From contig JAUWBQ010000054.1 in assembly GCA_030601645.1 (NCBI GenBank), forward strand, positions 1 through 9,400: a stretch of DNA of 9,400 bases, given 5' to 3'. Below are positions 1 to 6,016 of this stretch, one piece after another. A model generated the notes under the pieces. The model was given only the letters and a program-made list of their open reading frames with translations, was not told where the DNA came from and ran no database searches. The stretch's first letter is position 1. Each line of letters begins with the position of its first letter. Position numbers and translations under genes: made by a program. Source of the DNA: Candidatus Bathyarchaeota archaeon (GTDB lineage: Archaea; Thermoproteota; Bathyarchaeia; TCS64).

Positions 1-455
1 TCGGCGCTCTCCACCATGAGCTGGGTGTTGTTGGCGTGGAGGTCCAAGGTGGAGACCAGGGGCTTATCCCCTATGATCTTCCGGACCTCTGAGAGGGTGT
101 GCCCCTCGATGTCCTCGTGGCTCTCGCTGACCCCGGCCCCGTGGAGGTGGAGGGCCACGCCGTCAAACGGCTTTGCTTTGCGGATGCCTTCCAGGATGTC
201 CCCGAGGAGGGTGTCGAAGGCCTCGGCGGTGATGGTTCCCGAGGGGGTGGCCGAGGCGAAGACCGTGGGGATGAGCTCGAAACCCTGTCTCTCGCAACCG
301 TCCATCAGGCCCCCGACGGGGGTCTTGGTGCCCCCGAAGTAGTCGAAGACCTCCTCGCCATAGAGGAGGCGCCTCTTCCTGAACTGCTCCAGATCGGTCT
401 TGATGTTGGAGAGAACGTTGGTCTCGTGGGATATGGTTCCCGTGACTATTCGCAT
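1..455 (-). CDS. M81 family metallopeptidase (MlrC-like), N-terminal part
   Basis: The reading frame runs off the left edge, leaving 151 N-terminal residues. Visible family motifs are HETN at residues 10-13 near the start, a PTVFASATPSG segment around 63-73, DGVALHLHGAG at 98-108, an EDIEG segment near 114-118 and STLDLHANNT at 135-144. Together these match the N-terminal domain of the MlrC/M81 (DUF1485) family, named after microcystinase C, a metal-dependent peptidase acting on linearised microcystin. Most members have no known substrate, so only the fold and a metal-dependent hydrolase role can be inferred. The usual LDLHGA motif here reads LHLHGAG, with histidine in place of the acidic residue, which may alter metal binding. 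The ATG at 455 is the first start after an in-frame TAA upstream. The gene lies 56 bases behind ogt on the same strand and is probably co-transcribed with it. The gap 456-511 shows nothing notable. Confidence 0.85.
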   Translation of the reverse strand, partial: MRIVTGTISHETNVLSNIKTDLEQFRKRRLLYGEEVFDYFGGTKTPVGGLMDGCERQGFELIPTVFASATPSGTITAEAFDTLLGDILEGIRKAKPFDGVALHLHGAGVSESHEDIEGHTLSEVRKIIGDKPLVSTLDLHANNTQLMVESA

Positions 456-511
456 AGAAAGTTCACGGTAGATGAAATCGGGGATGAGGGGAAAACGTTA
501 CCGGTCGCCGC

Positions 512-1078
512 TCACACGAAGAAGCGGGTGAGGTCCACTTCCTTCTCGGGGTGTCCCTCAACCCGTGGGAGGACGCCCTCCTTGACGAGAAGCCTGCGCT
601 TATCGTCCAGGCTCTCCTCGTCGTACCCGCCGCGGAAGCCTCCCAGCCCCCCGTTGGACCAGATCACCCTGTGGCAGGGGATGACGATTCCGCAGGGGTT
701 GGACCCCACGGCGTTCCCTACGGCCCTCGCCGTCTTGGGCCTCCCGATGGCCTCGGCCAGCCTGCCGTAGGAGGACAGCTTACCGTACGGTATGTTGTGG
801 ATCGCGTGCCAGACCTTCTTCTGGAACTCGGTCCCCCTGAGGTCGAAGGGGAGATCGAAGGCCGTCGGCTTTCCCTCGCTCCAGGATTCCAGCTGCTCCC
901 TGAGTTCCTCGAACCTGGACGGGTCATGGACGAACTCCGCGTCGATCCTCCTCTTCAGCTCGGAAATGAAGGACTCCTTCCTACCGGAGGCGTGGACCTG
1001 GACTAGACCCTTGTCGGTTGCCGCAGCCCAGACGGTCCCAATAGGAGTCTCGATTCCGGCGTAGTATACCTTCTCCAT
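512..1078 (-). CDS. ogt: methylated-DNA--protein-cysteine S-methyltransferase
   Basis: A suicide DNA repair protein that transfers the alkyl group from O6-alkylguanine (and O4-alkylthymine) to its own cysteine. The 188-residue protein has the full family signature. A poorly conserved N-terminal domain (about 1-80) is followed by the helix-turn-helix and active-site domain: FQKKVWHAIHNIPYG at 85-99, SYGRLAEAIGRP at 103-114, the arginine-finger region ARAVGNA at 117-123, SNP at 126-128, and the active site IPCHRV at 133-138 with acceptor Cys135. A GG-F-GG segment follows near 146-151. Length is normal for Ogt/MGMT. The start ATG at 1078 is preceded by a weak GGATGA ribosome-binding-like stretch. 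It is transcribed away from maf across a short gap containing a palindrome (1105-1120) that could serve as an operator. Nothing suggests the Ada regulator fusion. Confidence 0.97.
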   Translation of the reverse strand: MEKVYYAGIETPIGTVWAAATDKGLVQVHASGRKESFISELKRRIDAEFVHDPSRFEELREQLESWSEGKPTAFDLPFDLRGTEFQKKVWHAIHNIPYGKLSSYGRLAEAIGRPKTARAVGNAVGSNPCGIVIPCHRVIWSNGGLGGFRGGYDEESLDDKRRLLVKEGVLPRVEGHPEKEVDLTRFFV

Positions 1079-1131
1079 CGTCGTATCATCCTTTATCCGC
1101 GAGTCCTACATCAATGTAGGCAGGGATGTTT
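1079..1131. promoter_or_regulatory. divergent ogt/maf intergenic region with 16-base palindrome
   Basis: The gap between the two divergent starts is only 53 bases. It holds a perfect inverted repeat, CCTACAT at 1105-1111 and ATGTAGG at 1114-1120, separated by CA. A GGATAAAGG stretch read on the minus strand (about 1089-1097) could be a weak TATA element for ogt. The palindrome lies 26 bases upstream of ogt and 5-11 bases upstream of the two possible maf starts. That position fits a repressor operator, but the regulator is unknown. The repeat is seen directly; its function is inferred. Confidence 0.4.
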
Positions 1132-1737
1132 ATGGCTCGACGGCTTAAAATCGTGTTGGCCTCAGGCTCACCCAGGAGGATGCGGCTGATGGAGCAGCTG
1201 GGGGTGCCCTTCGAGGTCGTGGAACCGGGGGAGGTCGAGGAGTCCGTCTCGTTGGAGCCTGCGGAGGCGGTGGAGAAGAATGCGCTGGCGAAAGCGAAAA
1301 GCGTCGCACGGGATTTGGGGGAAGGGATCGTGATCGGGGCGGACACCGTTGTGGTGAGCGGGGACAAGGCATTTGGCAAGCCCCGTGATCCGATGGAAGC
1401 CCGGGGGATGCTCAGGAGCCTGGAGGGCTCGGTTCACTCGGTGTTGACCGGAATTGCGGTCGTGGACGCGAGATCCGGTATGATAGAGTCGGATGTCGTG
1501 GAGACCAGGGTCACAATGCTCCCCCTCTCCGAGGCCGAGATAGAGGCCTACGTGGCCACGGGGGAGCCCCTGGGGAAGGCCGGAGGTTACGCCATTCAGG
1601 GCATCGGGGGAGTCCTCGTGGAAGGGATAGAGGGCTGCTTCTACAACGTGATGGGCCTCCCGATGTCCAGGATGTTCGAGATGCTGAGGGGGTTCGGCGT
1701 GGATATCCTGCGATTGGCTCAGATGAAAAATTTATAG
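1132..1737 (+). CDS. maf: Maf family nucleoside triphosphate pyrophosphatase
   Basis: Maf proteins hydrolyse non-canonical or excess nucleotides (for example dTTP/UTP or m7GTP) to the monophosphate and pyrophosphate, acting as cytosolic house-cleaning enzymes. The roughly 200-residue protein carries the family motifs in order: LASGSPRR at 9-16 (substrate loop), an AKAK lysine segment near 53-56, IGADTVV at 68-74 with the catalytic Asp, FGKP at 81-84, the SVHSVLTG segment near 100-107, KAGGYAIQG at 149-157 and NVMGLP at 172-177. The KAG-YAIQG form is closer to the dTTP/UTP-type (YhdE-like) group than to the m7G-type (YceF-like) group, but I would not fix the substrate. Two in-frame starts exist: ATG at 1126 and ATG at 1132. 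I prefer 1132 because AGGGA lies just upstream at a workable distance; 1126 would add two residues. The gene is divergent from ogt and is followed by an AT-rich region. Confidence 0.95.
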   Translation: MARRLKIVLASGSPRRMRLMEQLGVPFEVVEPGEVEESVSLEPAEAVEKNALAKAKSVARDLGEGIVIGADTVVVSGDKAFGKPRDPMEARGMLRSLEGSVHSVLTGIAVVDARSGMIESDVVETRVTMLPLSEAEIEAYVATGEPLGKAGGYAIQGIGGVLVEGIEGCFYNVMGLPMSRMFEMLRGFGVDILRLAQMKNL

Positions 1738-1922
1738 AGAGAGATATAGCCTATATATCCTATATAAATTAGATTTTTATCTCATAAACTGTCGTACATC
1801 TCGATACACTTGCGAGCAGATTACACCGCGCACCCATCAAGAATCCATGGGAAGAGACATCGTGGTATTCGCCACTGTCCCTCCCAGAGGCATCAGCGTT
1901 TGACATCCCAGAGGTGGGTTTG
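1738..1922 (+). promoter_or_regulatory. AT-rich promoter and long 5' leader of the first Na/Pi-type transporter
   Basis: After maf comes a TA-rich block with CCTATATA repeated at 1750-1757 and 1759-1766. The second copy continues into TATATAAATT, a good archaeal TATA box. A start about 25 bases downstream would leave a leader of roughly 130 bases before the ATG at 1923. The T-run at 1774-1778 could end maf transcripts. The leader has small hairpin potential (CCCAT at 1833-1837 with ATGGG at 1847-1851; GTGG at 1862-1865 with CCAC at 1872-1875), a 9-base direct repeat TCCCAGAGG at 1882-1890 and 1906-1914, and an 18-codon ATG frame at 1847-1903. GAGGTG at 1911-1916 is a good ribosome-binding site for ATG 1923. 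No known riboswitch is recognised. Confidence 0.5.
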
Positions 1923-3131
1923 ATGTCGAGGAGAGGCGGCACATCGATCTGGGAGGACGTTCCGATCCTCTCGAACAACAAGGTCCGCCTCATACTGATC
2001 CTCGCCGTGGGAATCTTCCTCTTCATCTCGAGCCTCGAAGGGGTGAAGAGCGGGTTCAAGATCATCTTCGCCGAGTGGCAGAAGGGCATCCTCGACATGA
2101 TAACCGCCAACACGGCGCCCTTGACCGGCCTCGCCATCGGCATCCTCGGCACCGCCCTCGTCCAGAGCAGCAGCGCCGTGGTGGCTGCGACAATGGTCTC
2201 CATGTCGGGGATGGTGGCGATAGGCCTCCCGTTGGAGGCAGCGATGCGGTTCGGGGTTCCCATGGTCCTCGGGGCGAACATCGGCACCACGATCACGAAC
2301 ACCATCGTGATCTTCGGGGTCAAGAGGGGGATGACGAACCAAGAGTTCGGGGAGACGATCCCAGGGGTGATCGTCGACGACGTCTACGAAGCCCTCACCA
2401 TAAGTCTCTTTTTCATCGTGGAGATAACCACGGGCCTCATCAGCAACACGGTGCTCGTCCTAGGGGACTTTCTTACCCAGACTCTGGGGCTCGAGGAGGC
2501 CTTCGCCGCCTTCGACAAGACCATCATCGACATCGTCATAAAGGAACCCATCGTGACGCCCCTGAAGAACATGGTGACCGGCCTATTCGGGGTCAGGGTA
2601 GGTGGCGTCCTGCTGTTCATCATCTGGTTCGCCGTCATCGTGGTCTCAATGGGGCTGATAACCAAGGGCCTAGAGAACCTGATTCAGACCGACTGGGAGG
2701 ACAAGGTCAAAGCCGCCTTCAGCAGCCCCGGCAGAGGATTCCTCACCGGATTCTCCATCACCTGGCTGGTGGGGAGCAGCTCCATAGGCTCCTCCCTGAT
2801 TGTGCCCTTCCTGGCGACCAAGGTGGTGGACGTGAAGAAGGCCTACCCATACCTGGTGGGCTGCAACATTGCCACGACCGTCGACCTCTCCCAGATCTAC
2901 GGGTACATCGCCGGCGGCGTGGTCGGGGTGATGCTCGGCTCCGCTCACGTGATGCTCAATATCATGGCATTACTCCTCTGGCTGGTCTCCCCCCTCCGCT
3001 TCGTCCCAGTGGCGGTCGCCGAGGAGATCGGGAGGAGGATCCAGGAGAACGAGAACGCCGGCCTGACATTGGCGGTGTGGGTGATAGTCATATTCTTCGT
3101 CTTGCCCATAGCGATAATATACATGTCATGA
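1923..3131 (+). CDS. Na+/phosphate cotransporter family protein (PNaS/NptA-like), copy 1
   Basis: A 402-residue integral membrane protein of the Na/Pi cotransporter family (PF02690 type), expected to carry inorganic phosphate with Na+ across the cytoplasmic membrane. The family has two inverted repeats, each with a QSSS-like motif followed by a GANIGTT motif. Repeat 1 shows GTALVQSSSAV at 76-86 and GANIGTT at 117-123. Repeat 2 shows WLVGSSSIGSS at 281-291 and GCNIATT at 313-319, so the second QSSSA is altered. Hydrophobic segments are clear near 20-38, 65-100, 112-132, 158-182, 225-248, 275-298, 325-356 and 383-401. Unlike many bacterial members there is no C-terminal PhoU domain; instead a separate DUF47 gene follows 57 bases downstream. 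The start at ATG 1923 is favoured over GTG 1914 because GAGGTG sits six bases ahead of it. The substrate is inferred from the family only. Confidence 0.88.
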   Translation: MSRRGGTSIWEDVPILSNNKVRLILILAVGIFLFISSLEGVKSGFKIIFAEWQKGILDMITANTAPLTGLAIGILGTALVQSSSAVVAATMVSMSGMVAIGLPLEAAMRFGVPMVLGANIGTTITNTIVIFGVKRGMTNQEFGETIPGVIVDDVYEALTISLFFIVEITTGLISNTVLVLGDFLTQTLGLEEAFAAFDKTIIDIVIKEPIVTPLKNMVTGLFGVRVGGVLLFIIWFAVIVVSMGLITKGLENLIQTDWEDKVKAAFSSPGRGFLTGFSITWLVGSSSIGSSLIVPFLATKVVDVKKAYPYLVGCNIATTVDLSQIYGYIAGGVVGVMLGSAHVMLNIMALLLWLVSPLRFVPVAVAEEIGRRIQENENAGLTLAVWVIVIFFVLPIAIIYMS

Positions 3132-3188
3132 GGAGTGAAAAGTACGTGAAGTCAGACATCCACGAAAACGAAAACCGGAGGGAAATGC

Positions 3189-3857
3189 ATGAGTAAGCGA
3201 ATCCTGAGATGGTTCGGCGATTTCCGCAACGAGATCGTCCTAGGGATGGTGCGGGAGCACCTAGAACTCACCGAGAGCGCTGTCAACGCACTCTTCAACA
3301 TGGTGGACCGCGCCTGCGACACTCCGGAGGAGAAGAAGGCTCTCTACGATAAGATCGCGGAGTTCGAGATGAGGGCGGACCAGCTCAGGAGGGACATGAT
3401 CGTCAAGCTCACCGAGAGGGACGTCTTCCCCAACGAGCGGGAGGACCTCATGGAGCTGGTGAGGGCGGTAGACTGGGTCGCCGACTGGGCAAGGGAGGCG
3501 GGCCGGATCCTCATAATACTGCCCTTCGAAAACGCTCCAGATGAGGTCAAGCAATCGGCCCGAGACATGAGCAAGGCCTGCACGAAGGCGGTCTCCATCC
3601 TCTCCGACTGCATTGAGGCTCTCTCGGAGGATCGGCTCAAGGCCATCGGGCTCGCCGACCAGGTAGAGATGATCGAGGAGGACGTAGACGACCTCTACAG
3701 CGAGGCCCGGAGGCACATCGCGACCCTGGAGTTCAAGGGGTTCAGCGACGGCGCCCTCATACTGCTGAACGAGTTCTTCGACGCCTTGGAGACTGTAGCC
3801 GACTGGTGCGAGAACACCGTCGACATCGTCCGGGCCATAGCCATTCGAGGAAAATAG
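3189..3857 (+). CDS. DUF47/PhoU-like phosphate transport accessory protein, copy 1
   Basis: A soluble, all-helical 222-residue protein of the DUF47 (TIGR00153, PhoU-like) family. These proteins are usually encoded next to phosphate transporters and are thought to control them; related PhoU proteins bind metal clusters through acidic motifs. The sequence is highly charged, with EMRADQLRR at 60-68, DLMELVRAVDW at 86-96, EAGRILII near 103-110, PFENAP at 112-117, an EEDVDDLYSEAR segment at 163-174 and DALETVADWCENT at 198-210. The last two are the acidic PhoU-type repeats. GGAGG (3177-3181) lies a few bases before ATG 3189, a strong ribosome-binding site. Context implies that it partners the transporter just upstream, taking the place of the PhoU domain fused to many bacterial NptA-type proteins. 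It is clearly paralogous to the product of 5091-5762. Confidence 0.9.
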   Translation: MSKRILRWFGDFRNEIVLGMVREHLELTESAVNALFNMVDRACDTPEEKKALYDKIAEFEMRADQLRRDMIVKLTERDVFPNEREDLMELVRAVDWVADWAREAGRILIILPFENAPDEVKQSARDMSKACTKAVSILSDCIEALSEDRLKAIGLADQVEMIEEDVDDLYSEARRHIATLEFKGFSDGALILLNEFFDALETVADWCENTVDIVRAIAIRGK

Positions 3858-3946
3858 TAGTCTGCTTCACATAATCTGTGTTTACGGAGGCCTACAAAGG
3901 CAGGATATCCTCTTTTATTGAATGGGTGCTACTCTTGTAGATCTGC
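3858..3946 (+). promoter_or_regulatory. intergenic region with weak promoter for transporter copy 2
   Basis: This 89-base gap contains TTTTATTG at 3913-3920, a possible TATA element. It would start transcription near 3940-3945, almost at the TTG start at 3947. A 6-base inverted repeat, CTACAA at 3892-3897 and TTGTAG at 3935-3940, brackets it and may be regulatory or chance. GGAGG at 3886-3890 is too far from the TTG to be its ribosome-binding site. Read-through from the upstream module is also possible. Confidence 0.3.
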
Positions 3947-5020
3947 TTGAGCACCCGGCTGAAGAACGCCCTCGGCTCCCTGTTCGCTATTTACTTCTTC
4001 GTCTCCGGGATCGTGGTCATCAAGTCTGCGGCTGTCATCCTTGGAGAGTCCCTGGCGGAGAAGATAGTCCTCCTCATAAGGGACACTACGAGCGGGGTCT
4101 TCGCAGGCTGGCTCGGCACCGCCATCATCCAGAGCAGCGGGGCCTTCGACTCCATCGTCGTCTGCTTCACCTCCTCGGGTGTGTTACCCCTCTCCCTCGC
4201 CGTGGCCACCATAATAGGTGCAGAGATAGGGACCACGGCCACCCCCTTCCTCATCTCCGTCCTGAGCCACTTCAGGAAGGGAAAGAGACTCACCGCCAGC
4301 TTCAGCGTGACCGTCTCCCACGTCATGTACAACCTCTTCACCCTCCTCCTATTCTATCCCGCAGAACTCTTCTCCGGCGTGTTCACCAAGATAGCAATGC
4401 AGGGAAGCAGCATCTTCCTCAGCGCACCGTGGCTCCAAGCCTTCCCGGACATCATCGACTTGGCCACACCGTGGGTCGACGCCCTCGTGGAGAGTATCCC
4501 GCCCTGGGTTGGCCTGGTCCTGGGCGGTTTGATGCTCATCGTCGCCCTGATAGGGCTGGAGAGGTACATGACGGCAATCTTCAGCATGCCCAGGTCCTGG
4601 AACCTGATCAGGGCGACCTTCACCAAGCCCTACAGGGCCTTCATGGTGGGGTTCCTCTTCACCGTCCTGGTACCAAGCACATCGGTCATGGTCTCCCTCC
4701 TGGTGCCCCTGGCGGGGAGCGGCGTCATCAGGGCCGACTACTACATCCTCCCCTACATTCTGGGCGCGAACATAGGCACCGTCTTCGACGTGATGATAGC
4801 GGCCTTAGCCACCGGAGACCCCGCCGCCCTAGGAGTCTGGCTCGTCCATCTCGCCATCAACCTGACCGGGGCCATCATATTCATGCCCCTCCTCGACCCC
4901 TTCAGCAGGCTGGTCAGGTGGATCGCGGAGCAGTTAGCGGCCTCCCCCCGGCTCACCCTCGCCACAGCCGTGGTCTTCTACGCCGTGCCTGTGCTGATTT
5001 TGGTCGCGTACATGCTATGA
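3947..5020 (+). CDS. Na+/phosphate cotransporter family protein, divergent copy 2
   Basis: A 357-residue membrane protein with the same two-repeat plan as the product of 1923-3131 but strongly diverged. Repeat 1 has GTAIIQSSGAFDS at 57-69 (QSSGA instead of QSSSA) and GAEIGTT at 91-97 (Glu instead of Asn). Repeat 2 has LVPSTSVMVS at 241-250 in place of QSSS and GANIGT at 273-278. About eight hydrophobic stretches are visible, and it ends in a hydrophobic helix (about 338-356). The start is taken as TTG 3947: an in-frame TAG lies at 3938-3940, no ATG or GTG lies between, and the hydrophobic N-terminus begins shortly after. There is no ribosome-binding motif, so translation may be leaderless. 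The altered motifs leave open a substrate other than phosphate or changed Na+ coupling. It is followed by its own DUF47 partner. Confidence 0.82.
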   Translation: MSTRLKNALGSLFAIYFFVSGIVVIKSAAVILGESLAEKIVLLIRDTTSGVFAGWLGTAIIQSSGAFDSIVVCFTSSGVLPLSLAVATIIGAEIGTTATPFLISVLSHFRKGKRLTASFSVTVSHVMYNLFTLLLFYPAELFSGVFTKIAMQGSSIFLSAPWLQAFPDIIDLATPWVDALVESIPPWVGLVLGGLMLIVALIGLERYMTAIFSMPRSWNLIRATFTKPYRAFMVGFLFTVLVPSTSVMVSLLVPLAGSGVIRADYYILPYILGANIGTVFDVMIAALATGDPAALGVWLVHLAINLTGAIIFMPLLDPFSRLVRWIAEQLAASPRLTLATAVVFYAVPVLILVAYML

Positions 5021-5090
5021 GGGAGCCCGGGTTGGGGAAACTATATATTTTATAGAATCTATATAAGTGAAGTCGTTTCGAGGTTCCGTC
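5021..5090 (+). promoter_or_regulatory. promoter of the second DUF47 gene
   Basis: A TA-rich block follows the transporter stop. CTATATAA at 5059-5066 is a good archaeal TATA box centred about 28 bases before ATG 5091, so the transcript would begin at or next to the start codon (leaderless). Just upstream, CTATA at 5041-5045 and TATAG at 5051-5055 form an inverted repeat around T-rich sequence, which could help end the preceding transcript. This suggests that the second DUF47 gene can be expressed apart from its transporter. Confidence 0.55.
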
Positions 5091-5762
5091 ATGGCGAGTA
5101 AGCTGTTCGGCTGGTTTGCCCCCAAGAGGGGGGACAGAGTCCTAGAGATGGTGGAGGAGCACCTAGCGCTCACCCAGGACGCGGTCAGCGACCTCTATAG
5201 GCTGGTGGAGGCGAGCGCCCTGAAGAAGGAGAGCGACTCCAAGGAGCTCTTCGAGAGCCTCTCGAAGCTGGAGATGAGGGCGGACCAGCTCAGGAGGGAG
5301 ATGGTGGAGGAGCTAACCAGGAGCGAGATGTTCCCCGAGGAGAGAGGGGACCTGATGGAGCTCGTCAGGGCGGTGGACTGGATCGCAGACTGGTCCAAGG
5401 AAGCGGGTCGGATCCTCATCATCATCCCCTTTGAGAATGCCCCCGAGGATCTGAAGATCGCCGCCCAGAACATGTGCAGGGCCAACGTCGACTGCGTCAC
5501 CGTCTTGGGCCGGTGCATCAAGGCCCTTCCCAAGGACCCGAGGGAGGCGCTCAACCTCGCGGACGAGGTGGAGATCTTGGAGGAAGAGATCGACGAGCTC
5601 TACTCCGTCGCCAGGACCCATCTCGCGACGATGAACTCCAACGGGTTCACGACCGGCTCTCTGATACTCCTCAACATGTTCCTCGATGCCCTCGAGACGG
5701 TGGCCGACTGGTGCGAGAACACCGCGGACATAGTCAGAGCCGTGGCAGTAAGGGTCCATTGA
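5091..5762 (+). CDS. DUF47/PhoU-like phosphate transport accessory protein, copy 2
   Basis: A 223-residue helical protein paralogous to the product of 3189-3857, sharing long blocks: EMRADQLRR at 61-69, DLMELVRAVDW at 87-97, EAGRILII at 104-111, PFENAP at 113-118 and DALETVADWCENT at 199-211. The acidic PhoU-type segment EEEIDELYSVAR lies at 164-175. The two proteins differ mainly at the N-terminus, around 40-55 and in the 120-150 region, where partner contacts might differ. The presumed role is to modulate the transporter encoded just upstream. I chose ATG 5091 over GTG 5067 because the TATA box overlaps the region just before 5067, and because the resulting N-terminus (MASKLFGWF) lines up with that of the paralog (MSKRILRWF). 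The stop is followed at once by a T-rich run. Confidence 0.9.
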   Translation: MASKLFGWFAPKRGDRVLEMVEEHLALTQDAVSDLYRLVEASALKKESDSKELFESLSKLEMRADQLRREMVEELTRSEMFPEERGDLMELVRAVDWIADWSKEAGRILIIIPFENAPEDLKIAAQNMCRANVDCVTVLGRCIKALPKDPREALNLADEVEILEEEIDELYSVARTHLATMNSNGFTTGSLILLNMFLDALETVADWCENTADIVRAVAVRVH

Positions 5763-5776
5763 TTTTTTCTTTCTCC
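5763..5776 (+). terminator. T-rich terminator after the second DUF47 gene
   Basis: The stop codon at 5760-5762 is followed directly by six T's and a further pyrimidine stretch ending near 5776. Archaeal termination commonly occurs at such oligo-T tracts without a hairpin. The neighbouring gene is convergent, which makes a terminator expected here. Confidence 0.5.
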
Positions 5777-5778
5777 CG

Positions 5779-5796
5779 TAAAATTAGAAAAAATAG
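5779..5796 (-). terminator. T-rich terminator after the minus-strand ferredoxin
   Basis: Read on the minus strand, a T-rich tract (six T's, then CTAATTTTA) lies 14-31 bases beyond the ferredoxin stop. It forms a back-to-back pair with the plus-strand tract at 5763-5776, separating the two convergent units. Confidence 0.45.
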
Positions 5797-5809
5797 GCTC
5801 TAACCAGAC

Positions 5810-6016
5810 TCATTCTTCTTCGACCGTGATGGCCTGGGCGGGGCACGAGCTCACGCAAGCCAGGCACAGTATGCAGTCTTCCATCCGGGTGGGCTGGGCC
5901 TTCCTCTCGTTGTTGTACTCCTGCATCTCCACGATGTCGTAGACGTTCATCGGACAGATGTCTGCGCACACTGCTGCTCCCTCGCAAGCATCAAGGTCCA
6001 CGATTACTTTAGGCAT
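5810..6016 (-). CDS. two-cluster ferredoxin, probably [3Fe-4S][4Fe-4S]
   Basis: A 68-residue soluble electron carrier with two ferredoxin half-motifs. The second, CILCLACVSSCP (Cys48, 51, 54, 58), is a complete 4Fe-4S motif. The first, CEGAAVCADICP (Cys11, 17, 21), has Ala14 where the second cysteine belongs. In known 7-iron archaeal ferredoxins such as that of Sulfolobus this position is not cysteine and the site holds a 3Fe-4S cluster, so the same is inferred here. The long N-terminal zinc-binding extension of the Sulfolobus protein is absent. The start ATG 6016 is chosen because AGGTG lies six bases before it; GTG codons at 6019 and 6025 are in frame but less likely. The gene is divergent from the ferredoxin-korAB operon, so it is a plausible acceptor for KorAB. 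It ends in a short acidic tail. Confidence 0.92.
   Translation of the reverse strand: MPKVIVDLDACEGAAVCADICPMNVYDIVEMQEYNNERKAQPTRMEDCILCLACVSSCPAQAITVEEE

Noticed and set aside
99..770. Plus-strand frames across the left edge, up to 223 codons
   Set aside because: They are antisense to the MlrC-like gene and ogt, both of which have full family motifs on the minus strand.
1741..1783. GAGATA/TATCTC inverted repeat (1741-1746 with 1778-1783) as a maf terminator hairpin
   Set aside because: It has only six pairs across a 31-base AT-rich spacer, which is likely by chance in TA-rich promoter DNA.
2075..3196. A 373-codon plus-strand frame inside transporter copy 1
   Set aside because: It is dominated by Arg, His and Gly, has no motifs, and lies in the shadow of the transporter.
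3922..5055. A 377-codon plus-strand frame starting with ATG, overlapping transporter copy 2 one base out of register
   Set aside because: Its product is Arg-, His- and Pro-rich with no domain, while the overlapping frame is a clear membrane protein with family motifs. It is a GC-rich shadow frame.
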